Of a stretch of DNA of 50,694 bases, positions 36,801-44,504 are shown piece after piece. A program made the translations under genes and the position numbers. Position 1 is the stretch's first letter, and every line of letters starts with the position of its first letter. The notes beneath the pieces are model-generated. The model worked only from the letters and a program-made list of their open reading frames with translations, did no database searches and was not told the DNA's origin. This DNA comes from Mycolicibacterium sp. BiH015 (GTDB lineage: Bacteria; Actinomycetota; Actinomycetes; Mycobacteriales; Mycobacteriaceae). The stretch is from assembly GCF_027706845.1 (NCBI RefSeq), contig NZ_JAQGCZ010000022.1, positions 1 through 50,694 of the forward strand. Reading direction: 5' to 3'.

Positions 36801-37375
36801 CCGCGGCCGGGGATCACCTTGACGCTGTGCAGCGTCTTCTCGGTGGACTTGTCGATGCTCTCGTCGAAGTACACACCGGGCGAACGGACGAGCTGCGAGA
36901 CGACCACGCGCTCGGTGCCGTTGATGATGAAGGTGCCCTTTTCGGTCATCATCGGGAAGTCGCCCATGAAGACCGTCTGGCTCTTGATCTCACCGGTGTT
37001 GTTGTTGATGAACTCGGCCGTGACGAACAGCGGGGCCGCGTACGTCATGTCCTTGTCTTTGCACTCGTCGACCGGCGCCTTGACTTCGTCGAAGCGCGGG
37101 TCCGAGAAGCTCAACGACATGGAGCCGGAGAAGTCCTCGATCGGGGAGAGCTCCTCGAGCACCTCCTGCAGACCGCCCTTGGGGTCGACGTCGCCGCGGT
37201 CGACGGCACGCTGGAACCAGTCCTCGGCGCCGATCAGCCATTCGAATGACTCGGTCTGTACGTCGAGAAGCCCCGGAACCTCGAGAGGCTCACGGAGCTT
37301 TGCGAAAGAAATTCTGTTTGGTGCTCCGGGAACGGAGTTATTAGTGGTTGACTCGATCTGGCGGGACCCTGCCAA
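33893..37375 (-). CDS. rpoB: RNA polymerase beta subunit
   Basis: 1160 residues from TTG 37375, chosen because GGAAGGA lies six bases before it. GTG 37393 (six residues more, beginning VLEGCILAG) has no spaced ribosome binding site, but many annotations use it. The rifampicin pocket is wild-type: [27 protein letters not shown] has the usual Asp, His and Ser residues. Other marks are [34 protein letters not shown] and [18 protein letters not shown]. It is first in the rpoBC operon with a candidate promoter at 37579-37607. The C-terminus ([14 protein letters not shown]) is typical of fast-growing mycobacteria. Confidence 0.99.
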   Translation of the reverse strand: [1160 protein letters not shown]

Positions 37376-37668
37376 GATGCATCCTTCCAGCACCTCACGC
37401 GGCTGTTTGGAGCCCGGGGAGCCGGTTCCGCATGCCGCTTTATCTGCGTCGGTTCGGCCGGCTTCACCAGCCTCCCGAACGCACGGCACGCGTCTAGATC
37501 ACTGAGCAGGGCTCAGGCTAGGACTACGGCGTCAAGTGCGAGTGAAGGGTGGGCAGGATGCAGCCAGCGCAACGTCCAACGATAGCGCAGGACGGCCTAT
37601 TCCTCAACCCTCGAGGCAGCACCGTGTGCAACGGAACTCTGGGCGCTGGCTGGCGCACTGATCCTTCG
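37376..37668 (-). other. rpoB upstream region
   Basis: About 290 bases between rpoB and the hydrolase gene, both on the minus strand. It holds the candidate promoter at 37579-37607 and the long rpoB leader. No coding frame is convincing, and no known RNA element was recognised. Confidence 0.5.
37579..37607 (-). promoter_or_regulatory. Candidate rpoBC promoter
   Basis: On the minus strand the -35 is TTGAGG (37607-37602), the spacer is 17 bases and the -10 is TATCGT (37584-37579), giving a start near 37572 and a leader of about 200 bases. Confidence 0.5.
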
Positions 37669-39408
37669 TCATCCGTGTACACATTGCTGGCCAATAGATT
37701 GGCCCGCTTTCGTCCTTCCGTCAAGAGATAACGCGGTGTTTGGCGCAACCATTTCTGCGATGACTTCGTCCGGGTCGGCGGCGCAGGTGGCGAAGTCGAT
37801 GCCGAAGAGGATCGTCGCGCCGAACGTGAACAGCCGGTCGATCAACGTCAACCTCTCCGTCGGGCCCGGCAAAACATCGGCGGTCGCGGTGCCGCTGCTC
37901 GTCTCGATGTCGATCGTCTGGTTGGGCGCGCCGTAATAACCGGAGTCCTTGGTACCCGCGAACATGTCGTTCAACCACCCCGCGCTGATCATCTCGGCGG
38001 CCTTGACGTTCGCAGGCTTCGGCCAGCCGGTGACCAGGTTCATGGCCACCTGGACGAACAGGTTGCCACCGGTCATCGCGTCACCGTGGGAGCTGTGGGT
38101 GAGCTTCACCCCGTTGAAGCCACCGGGCCGCCAGGTCTCCATCGCGGTGTTGGTGACGCCGGACATGTTCCAGTAGTAGGCCCGTGCGGCGAGGTTGTAG
38201 ATCGGGAAGTCCTGCGGCAGTTCGGCCAGCGCTTCGGGCGTGACGTCTCCGAAGCCCACCCCGTCGAGCATCACGACGCCGGCGAGCTTGTCCAGCGTGC
38301 CGTTGCGGGCCATGTGGCCGGCGGCGCCCGCGGACAGGCCGCCGCCCGCAGAGTGCCCGATCAGCGCGACCTTGTCGACACCGTTCAGCAGGGTGGCGCC
38401 GTAGCCCGCCGCCAGCGCGCTTTCCGCAAGGGCGGTATTGCCGTCGGCGAAGAGGTCGGCCACCGCCCTGTGCATCGGGGAGCCCCCGACCCAGCAGCCG
38501 TCACAGGAGAGGAAGTTCGACGTCAGCGACGTCGCGACGACGATGCTGTGCGTCGCCTCGGCGAGCCGGGCGGCGGTGTAGCTGTAGAACGGGCCGGCCG
38601 CCATGAAGCCGTGCTGGAAGTAGATGAGTCGGGTGGGTGTGACGCCTTCGGGGACATACCAGTCGGCGGGAACCTCGTAGCCGTCCCCGCAGTCGATCAG
38701 CAGTTTCGAGCTCTTCACCGTGACGGTGCTGTTGGCAGGCAGGATCGGCGGGCCGCCGAGAACGCGGATCGCGACCGAATAGATGTTGAAGATGACCGTG
38801 CCGATGAGGCTGAGCAACGTCTGCCGTGGCGGCGTCGCCACCGCTTCCGACGCCGTGTCGAGGGCGCGCACGTTGCTGATCGGCTGGACCGCCGAAGACG
38901 GCTCGATCGTCTCCGCCGCGTCCGACGGCGCCTCGGCCTCCGACTCCGGGGCTGCGACGTCGACGGTCACGCGGATGACGGCGTCCTGCACCTCCTCGAC
39001 GGGGGCTCCCTCGATGTCGTCGACGACGGTCGGCACTTCGGCGGGCGCCTCATCGGCGAGCGGCTCGTCCTCAACGGGGCCCCGGCCGTCGGCGTCGTCG
39101 CCCTCCACGACGTCTTCGTCGACGTCATCGGCCTGTCCCGCCGCGTCGGGGACCTCGCTGTCATCGGCCGGCTCATCGGGGTCGGCGTCCTCGGCCGTCT
39201 CTGTGCGGTCGTCGCCTTTGGTGGCGTGGTCGTGCCGCTCGGCGTCACCGGATTCCGAGGGTTCCGACGACTCTGCGGTCGTCGTGCCGGCGCCACTTGC
39301 TGTCGAGTCCGGCGAAGCGACAGCCACCCCTGCGCCCGCCAGCATCGCGGCCGACACTCCCGCCGTGATCACTCCCGCCCCAACGAGAACCGATAGCCGG
39401 TCGACCAT
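37669..39408 (-). CDS. Exported alpha/beta hydrolase with a long acidic N-terminal linker
   Basis: 579 residues from ATG 39408 (GAGGGG seven bases upstream). A signal peptide (VGAGVITAGVSAAMLAGAGVAVASP) is followed by ~140 residues extremely rich in Asp, Glu, Ala and Ser (residues ~28-175), then a hydrophobic stretch (PPRQTLLSLIGTVIFNIYSVAIRVLGG) and an alpha/beta-hydrolase domain: oxyanion FQHGFMAAGPF (~265), nucleophile elbow GHSAGG (351-356), and a late Asp/His region. It contains a likely disulfide (SCDGCW). The reaction is likely ester or polyester hydrolysis in the envelope, and the acidic region may act as a spacer. It sits between rpoB and mkl. Confidence 0.8.
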   Translation of the reverse strand: MVDRLSVLVGAGVITAGVSAAMLAGAGVAVASPDSTASGAGTTTAESSEPSESGDAERHDHATKGDDRTETAEDADPDEPADDSEVPDAAGQADDVDEDVVEGDDADGRGPVEDEPLADEAPAEVPTVVDDIEGAPVEEVQDAVIRVTVDVAAPESEAEAPSDAAETIEPSSAVQPISNVRALDTASEAVATPPRQTLLSLIGTVIFNIYSVAIRVLGGPPILPANSTVTVKSSKLLIDCGDGYEVPADWYVPEGVTPTRLIYFQHGFMAAGPFYSYTAARLAEATHSIVVATSLTSNFLSCDGCWVGGSPMHRAVADLFADGNTALAESALAAGYGATLLNGVDKVALIGHSAGGGLSAGAAGHMARNGTLDKLAGVVMLDGVGFGDVTPEALAELPQDFPIYNLAARAYYWNMSGVTNTAMETWRPGGFNGVKLTHSSHGDAMTGGNLFVQVAMNLVTGWPKPANVKAAEMISAGWLNDMFAGTKDSGYYGAPNQTIDIETSSGTATADVLPGPTERLTLIDRLFTFGATILFGIDFATCAADPDEVIAEMVAPNTALSLDGRTKAGQSIGQQCVHG

Positions 39409-39493
39409 TCGACAGCCCCTCTGCTCGAAACCTGGCAAACAGTATCGCGGGGATGAGGGGACGGTGGCGGATTGCCCGGATCTAGACGCGAAC

Positions 39494-39541
39494 GTGGGGC
39501 CTACGCACGCGCATCGAAGGATTCACGTACCTAGGCCCCAC
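39494..39541 (-). terminator. Possible mkl 3' hairpin
   Basis: A perfect 10-base-pair stem (GTGGGGCCTA 39494-39503 with 39532-39541) and a 28-base loop lie 33 bases beyond the mkl stop on the minus strand. There is no T-tract, so termination is only possible. Confidence 0.35.
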
Positions 39542-39573
39542 GGTCGAAATCAGGGCGAAGCGAGGTGTCTGAC

Positions 39574-40644
39574 TCAGCGCTCTTCGGAAACCGGGATGCG
39601 GCCGGTCGGCGCGTCGTCCTCGTGGTGGCGCACTCCGTGTCCGGGCTCGTGGCTCGGGTACTTGTGAGTGCCTTCGAGGTCGTCACGGATGGCTTCCTGG
39701 GCGGCCGGCGGCAGCGTGTGCATGATCTCGCGGACGCGCGCCTGGCGACGGGCGACGGCCTTGCGCTCCGGCATGCCCGGGGTAGCCGAAACCTGCGGTG
39801 GCACGCCCTCGATCTCCTCGACACCGCCGTCGTGGTGGCCGGCGTCGATGAGGGCCTGCTCCTCGGCCATCGTCGACTCGTCCTTCTCCTCCGACATACC
39901 GATCGGACCGATACGCCGACCGTTGAGGAACTGCTTGACCACCGGCTCATCGCTGGTGAGCAGCACCTCGCGCGGTCCGAACATCACCAGGTGCTTGCGG
40001 AACAGCATGCCCATGTTGTCGGGCACCGTGCGGGCGATGTTGATGTTGTGCGTGACGATCAGGATCGTGCAGTCGATCTGAGCGTTGATGTCGATCAGCA
40101 GCTGCGACAGGTAGGCCGTACGCACCGGGTCCAGACCGGAGTCGGGCTCGTCGCAGAGGATGATCTGGGGATCGAGGACCAGCGAGCGGGCCAGACCGGC
40201 ACGCTTGCGCATACCGCCGGAGATCTCACCGGGGAACTTGTTCTCATCCCCACCCAGACCAACGAGGTCGAGCTTTTCCATCACGATCTGGCGGATCTCG
40301 GATTCCTTCTTCTTCGTGTGCTCACGAAGCGGGAACGCCGTGTTGTCGTAGAGGCTCATCGAGCCGAACAGCGCGCCGTCCTGGAACATGACGCCGAACA
40401 GTGTGCGGATCTCGTAGAGCTCCTTGGCCGAGCACTCGATGATGTTGGTGCCGTCGACGATGATCTTGCCGCGCTCGGGGCGCAGCAGACCGATCAGCGA
40501 CTTCAGGAAGACGGACTTGCCGGTACCCGACGGGCCCAGCAGAACGCTGACTTCACCAGCGGGAAGATCGAAGGTGACGTCTTCCCAAATCCGCTGTGAG
40601 CCGAAGGACTTGGTCAGCCCCTCAACCTGAATTCCGATGCCCAC
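39574..40644 (-). CDS. mkl: Mkl/MceG ATPase, the energising subunit of Mce lipid importers
   Basis: 356 residues from GTG 40644 (GAGAGGA six bases upstream). An ABC ATPase: Walker A GPSGTGKS, Q-loop FGVMFQDGALFG, signature ISGGMRKRAG, Walker B IILCDEPDSGLDP and H-loop VTHN. The ~110-residue C-terminal tail (from RRIGPIGMSEE...) is characteristic of mycobacterial MceG. It drives Mce transporters that import cholesterol and fatty acids; the permease and Mce proteins are encoded elsewhere. It matches Rv0655. A stem-loop in its leader is listed separately. Confidence 0.92.
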   Translation of the reverse strand: MGIGIQVEGLTKSFGSQRIWEDVTFDLPAGEVSVLLGPSGTGKSVFLKSLIGLLRPERGKIIVDGTNIIECSAKELYEIRTLFGVMFQDGALFGSMSLYDNTAFPLREHTKKKESEIRQIVMEKLDLVGLGGDENKFPGEISGGMRKRAGLARSLVLDPQIILCDEPDSGLDPVRTAYLSQLLIDINAQIDCTILIVTHNINIARTVPDNMGMLFRKHLVMFGPREVLLTSDEPVVKQFLNGRRIGPIGMSEEKDESTMAEEQALIDAGHHDGGVEEIEGVPPQVSATPGMPERKAVARRQARVREIMHTLPPAAQEAIRDDLEGTHKYPSHEPGHGVRHHEDDAPTGRIPVSEER

Positions 40645-40677
40645 GCGAATTCCTCTCGCCAATGCCAAACGTGCACG

Positions 40678-40717
40678 CCACAGGCTCCCCGCCTGTGGTT
40701 TGAGTCACTGTAACCTA
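40678..40717 (-). promoter_or_regulatory. mkl promoter and leader stem-loop
   Basis: A -10 TAGGTT (40717-40712, minus strand) lies before a perfect 8-base-pair hairpin, CCACAGGC (40678-40685) with GCCTGTGG (40691-40698) and a five-base loop, in the ~60-base mkl leader. Its role is unknown; it could stabilise the mRNA or bind a factor. Confidence 0.4.
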
Positions 40718-40773
40718 CCGGCCCGCGCCGCCACACACGGTCTGCGAACACTCGCTCGTGCACGTGAGCAGAA

Positions 40774-40814
40774 ACGACTGTGGGGCCGGCCTGTTTGCCA
40801 GGCCGGCCCCACAG
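40774..40814 (-). terminator. Terminator of rplJ-rplL
   Basis: A perfect 16-base-pair stem, 40778-40793 with 40799-40814, has a five-base loop and is followed on the minus strand by CGTTTC. It lies ~50 bases after the rplL stop. The stem is very strong and the T-tract is short. Confidence 0.7.
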
Positions 40815-40861
40815 CTGACGTCGAGCGTCACGCAGGCGTCAATATGACGGCGTGATTTGTC

Positions 40862-41254
<393 letters not shown>

Positions 41255-41303
41255 GTGAATGGTCCTTTCCTAATTACTTCTCTGGGGTGGTTTGTCGAGC
41301 GGC

Positions 41304-41834
41304 CTACGCAGCGTCTTCGCTGCCGGCCTTCTTCTCTTGCAGAGCTGCGGCCAGACGGGCGATCTGGGACGCGGGCGCCACGAACAGCGCCGCGGTCTGG
41401 GACTGCTTCGCCTTCATCGCGCCGGCCAGCTTCGACAGCAGCACCTCGCGCGATTCGAGGTCGGCGATCCTCTCGACCTCGGCGACGGACAGCGCCTTGC
41501 CGTCCATGTAGCCGCCCTTGACGACCAGCGCCTTGTTGTCCTTGGCGAACTTCTTCAGCGCCTTGGCGGCGTCGACCGGCTCACCCTCGATGAACGCGAT
41601 GGCGGTCGGACCGGCGAAGAGCTCGTCGAGCCCCTCGATGCCCGCTTCGGCCGCGGCACGCTTCACCAGGGTGTTCTTGGCGACGGTGTAGGTCGTGGAC
41701 GATCCCAGCGACCTACGCAGCTCGGCAAGGTTGGACACCGTCAGGCCGCGGTACTCGGTGACGACGGTGGCCGTCGCCTCCTTGAACTTCTCGGCGATGT
41801 CGGCGACCGCGGTGGCCTTGTCAGCCTTGGCCAT
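41304..41834 (-). CDS. rplJ: 50S ribosomal protein L10
   Basis: 176 residues, full length, beginning MAKADKATAVADIAEKFKEATATVVTEYRGLTVSNLAELRR. It is the stalk base that holds L7/L12 dimers. L10, usually with L12, represses its own mRNA by binding a leader structure. A ~185-base leader with a strong hairpin precedes it, and the promoter is at 42026-42055. Confidence 0.98.
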   Translation of the reverse strand: MAKADKATAVADIAEKFKEATATVVTEYRGLTVSNLAELRRSLGSSTTYTVAKNTLVKRAAAEAGIEGLDELFAGPTAIAFIEGEPVDAAKALKKFAKDNKALVVKGGYMDGKALSVAEVERIADLESREVLLSKLAGAMKAKQSQTAALFVAPASQIARLAAALQEKKAGSEDAA

Positions 41835-42018
41835 GCTTGCCTCCTCGTGATGGTTGGACGTCCACCAACCGACGGAACGAGGGGCCGGAAATCACAAACG
41901 CCCCGACGCAGACAGGTCGGGGCGCGCAAGTTTGCTTCTACCTCGTCCTCCTGCGTGGGCCGCCGGGAAATCCCGGACCTTCAACCAATGACTTGGTGAC
42001 CGACGGTCTTCGGTGGAA
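41835..42018 (-). promoter_or_regulatory. Candidate L10 leader (autoregulatory mRNA structure)
   Basis: The untranslated region between the candidate start (~42019) and rplJ contains a 9-base-pair stem, CGCCCCGAC (41899-41907) with 41916-41924, followed on the minus strand by TTTGTGATTT, which looks like an attenuator. Upstream lies GGAGGACGAGGTAGAAG-like sequence, and near rplJ a second palindromic stretch, GGTTGGTGGACGTCCAACC (41852-41870). The position matches the L10 leader class known in bacteria. Confidence 0.5.
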
Positions 42019-42025
42019 CCGAGCC

Positions 42026-42055
42026 AGGATAGCGTGCCACCCCCCGATCAGCCAA
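42026..42055 (-). promoter_or_regulatory. Candidate rplJ-rplL promoter
   Basis: On the minus strand the -35 is TTGGCT (42055-42050), the spacer is 18 bases and the -10 is TATCCT (42031-42026). The start near 42019 yields the L10 leader. Confidence 0.5.
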
Positions 42056-42074
42056 AACGCCCGTGACCCGACCC

Positions 42075-43136
42075 TCAGCAGATCCGCGGCAGTTGTTCGC
42101 CCAGTTCGCGTTCGACGACGCGGGTGGTGCCGAACGCCGTCTTTCCGACGACCATCCCCGGGTGTGCGTCGACGACACGACCGATCCGGACGGCGCCGGT
42201 GCCCTGGGGCCGGGCGCGCATCGCCTCGAGCACCGCATCTGCGTGCGCGGGGTCGACGAACGCCACCAGCTTGCCCTCGTTGGCCACCTGCAGCGGGTCG
42301 AGTCCGAGAAACGAGCATGCCGAGGCGACCGCATCCGGAACCGGGATGGCGGCCTCGTCCAGTTCGATGCCGACGGCCGCTGTCCGCGCGATCTCGACGA
42401 CGGCGGCCACCAACCCGCCCCGCGTCGGGTCCCGCAACGCATGGACGGCGGGCCCGGCCGCAGACAGCATCGCGGCGACCATCTCGTGCAGCGGCGCGGA
42501 GTCTGTCGTGACGCGGGTCCCGAAGTCGATGCCCTCACGCACGCTCATGATCGCGACGCCGTGCTCACCGATGTTGCCGGACACCAGAACGTGGTCACCG
42601 GGCCGCACGCGTTCGGGGCCGACGTCGACGCCGGCCGGAATCACCCCGACTCCCGCGGTGTTCACGAACAACTGGTCGGCTCCACCCTTCTGCACCACCT
42701 TGGTGTCTCCGGTGACGATGCGGACGCCGGCGTCGGCTGCGGCCCTGCCCATCGTCTGGGCCACGGCGCCGAGCACTTCGATCTCCAACCCCTCCTCAAG
42801 GATGAAGCCTGCAGTCAGAGCCAGCGGCAAGGCGCCGCTGCAGGCCAGATCGTTGACCGTGCCGTTGACCGCGAGGTCACCGATGTTGCCGCCCGGGAAG
42901 AACAACGGCTGCACGACGTAGGAGTCGGTGCTGATCGCAAGGCGGCCGGTTTGAGCGGACAGCACCGCGGAGTCGCGGCCCGCGCTCGAGCCGAACGCCG
43001 GGACGAAGAGGTTCTCGATGAGCTCCTCGGACAGCACCCCTCCGCCGCCATGTCCCAACACGATCCTCTTGGTCTCCCGCAGCGGCAGCGGGCACACCCA
43101 GTCGGCCGGATCGACGGTGGTGGGCGAGTCAGACAC
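42075..43136 (-). CDS. hypE: [NiFe]-hydrogenase maturation protein HypE
   Basis: 353 residues from GTG 43136. A PurM/AIR-synthase-fold enzyme that dehydrates the carbamoyl group on its C-terminal Cys to a cyanide ligand for the NiFe site. The ending is LPRIC, with the functional Cys last. Seen: VLGHGGGGVLSEELI, FGSSAGRDSAVLS, STDSYVVQPLFFPGG and RDPTRGGLVAAVVEI. The start overlaps the hypD stop by eight bases, showing coupling; a longer reading to 43331 is not supported by conserved sequence. Last gene of hypF-C-D-E. Confidence 0.95.
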   Translation of the reverse strand: MSDSPTTVDPADWVCPLPLRETKRIVLGHGGGGVLSEELIENLFVPAFGSSAGRDSAVLSAQTGRLAISTDSYVVQPLFFPGGNIGDLAVNGTVNDLACSGALPLALTAGFILEEGLEIEVLGAVAQTMGRAAADAGVRIVTGDTKVVQKGGADQLFVNTAGVGVIPAGVDVGPERVRPGDHVLVSGNIGEHGVAIMSVREGIDFGTRVTTDSAPLHEMVAAMLSAAGPAVHALRDPTRGGLVAAVVEIARTAAVGIELDEAAIPVPDAVASACSFLGLDPLQVANEGKLVAFVDPAHADAVLEAMRARPQGTGAVRIGRVVDAHPGMVVGKTAFGTTRVVERELGEQLPRIC

Positions 43137-44232
43137 CGGCGGGCGTGTCGAGTCGACGGAACTGGTAGTAGGCGGCGCAGGCGCCTTCACTGGACACCAT
43201 CGTCGCGCCGAGCGGTGACCGCGGGGTGCAGGACGTTCCGAAGGCCGGGCATTCGTTGGGCTTGAGCAGTCCCTGCAACACCTCACCGCTGTGGCATTCC
43301 TTGGACTCCTCGACCTGCAGGTGACCGACACCGAAACGGATCTCCGCGTCGAACTCGGCGAAACGCGGCGACAGCGCCCATCCCGACTTCGGGATCATTC
43401 CGACACCGCGCCACTGCCGGTCGGTGACCGTGAACACCTCGGCCAACGTCTGCTGCGCGACGAGGTTGCCCTCGGCGGTGACGGCCCGCGGATAGGCGTT
43501 GCGCAGTTCGGCCGTCCCGGACTCCAGCAATTCGACCAGCTGCCGCACTCCTTCGAGGAGGTCGAGAGGCTCGAAGCCGGTCACCACTATCGGGACACCG
43601 AACTGTTCGACGAGAGGCCCGTATTCCCTCGTGCCCATCACCGAGCAGACATGTCCGGCTGCCAGGAATCCTTCGACCCGGTTGGTCGGCGAGCTCAGGA
43701 TCGCAGTCATCGCCGGCGGCACCAGCACATGCGAGACGAGAAGCGAGAAATTCTTCAGGCCAAGGCGTTTGGCGTGCACCACCGCCATCGCGTTGGCCGG
43801 GGCCGTCGTCTCGAAACCGACTCCGAAGAACACCACCTGCTTGTCCGGGTTGTCGGCGGCAACCCGGGTGGCGTCCAGCGGCGAGTAGACGATGCGCACG
43901 TCTCCCCCGCGGGCACGCACCCCGAACAGATCCTGTCTGCTACCGGGCACCCGCAACATGTCACCGAACGAGCAGAAGATGACGTCGTCGCGGGCCGCGA
44001 TCTCCAGCGCGCGGTCGATCATCTCCAGCGGTGTGACGCACACCGGGCAGCCGGGCCCGTGGATGAACTCGACCGCCCCCTCGAGCAACTGGTCGAGACC
44101 GTTGCGGATGATCGAATGCGTCTGTCCGCCACAGACTTCCATGATCGTCCAGCGGCGCGAAGCGCGGCGTCTGATGGCCTCCACCAGCGTGCGCGCGGCG
44201 ACCGGGTCGCGGAACTCGTCGAGATACTTCAT
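43129..44232 (-). CDS. hypD: Hydrogenase maturation protein HypD
   Basis: 367 residues. The iron-sulfur scaffold on which Fe(CN)2CO is built. Visible marks: EVCGGQTHSIIRNGL, the CxxC in HGPGCPVCVTP, VGFETTAPANAMAV and the C-terminal 4Fe-4S Cys set (ECHSGEVLQG, PNECPAFGTSCTP, SSEGACAAYYQFRR). ATG 44232 overlaps the hypC stop by four bases. Confidence 0.97.
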   Translation of the reverse strand: MKYLDEFRDPVAARTLVEAIRRRASRRWTIMEVCGGQTHSIIRNGLDQLLEGAVEFIHGPGCPVCVTPLEMIDRALEIAARDDVIFCSFGDMLRVPGSRQDLFGVRARGGDVRIVYSPLDATRVAADNPDKQVVFFGVGFETTAPANAMAVVHAKRLGLKNFSLLVSHVLVPPAMTAILSSPTNRVEGFLAAGHVCSVMGTREYGPLVEQFGVPIVVTGFEPLDLLEGVRQLVELLESGTAELRNAYPRAVTAEGNLVAQQTLAEVFTVTDRQWRGVGMIPKSGWALSPRFAEFDAEIRFGVGHLQVEESKECHSGEVLQGLLKPNECPAFGTSCTPRSPLGATMVSSEGACAAYYQFRRLDTPAGV

Positions 44233-44504
44233 CGCGACCCTCTTCTGCCCTGACCCTCGGTGCCTGCCAATTCCTCGTCGAGCACACCGAGGTCGGCGAA
44301 CATCCGTAGCGTTTCGTTGGCCGAGTCCTCGTCGAGCCGGGTGATCGCGAAGCCGGCGTGCACGATGGTGTACTCACCCACCTGCATGTCCGGAAGGTAG
44401 GCCAGGCACACGGTTTTGGTGGTGCCGCTGAAGTCGACGGTGCACATCCGCGTGCCCGCTTCATCCCAGGTCTCGATGACCTTACCGGGGATCCCTAGGC
44501 ACAT
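44229..44504 (-). CDS. hypC: Hydrogenase maturation protein HypC
   Basis: 91 residues. It begins with the functional MCLGIPGKV; Cys2 binds iron and chaperones the large subunit. It overlaps hypD by four bases and hypF by ten. Paired with HypD it carries the iron-ligand complex. Confidence 0.95.
   Translation of the reverse strand: MCLGIPGKVIETWDEAGTRMCTVDFSGTTKTVCLAYLPDMQVGEYTIVHAGFAITRLDEDSANETLRMFADLGVLDEELAGTEGQGRRGSR

Noticed and set aside
34304..37249. A 981-residue open frame antisense to rpoB
   Set aside because: Shadow of rpoB codon bias; the sequence is His/Val/Asp/Arg-rich without motifs or a fitting start.
42850..43331. An N-terminal extension of HypE to 43331
   Set aside because: The extra residues are Arg/Ser/Pro-rich shadow sequence inside hypD; GTG 43136 gives the normal HypE start.
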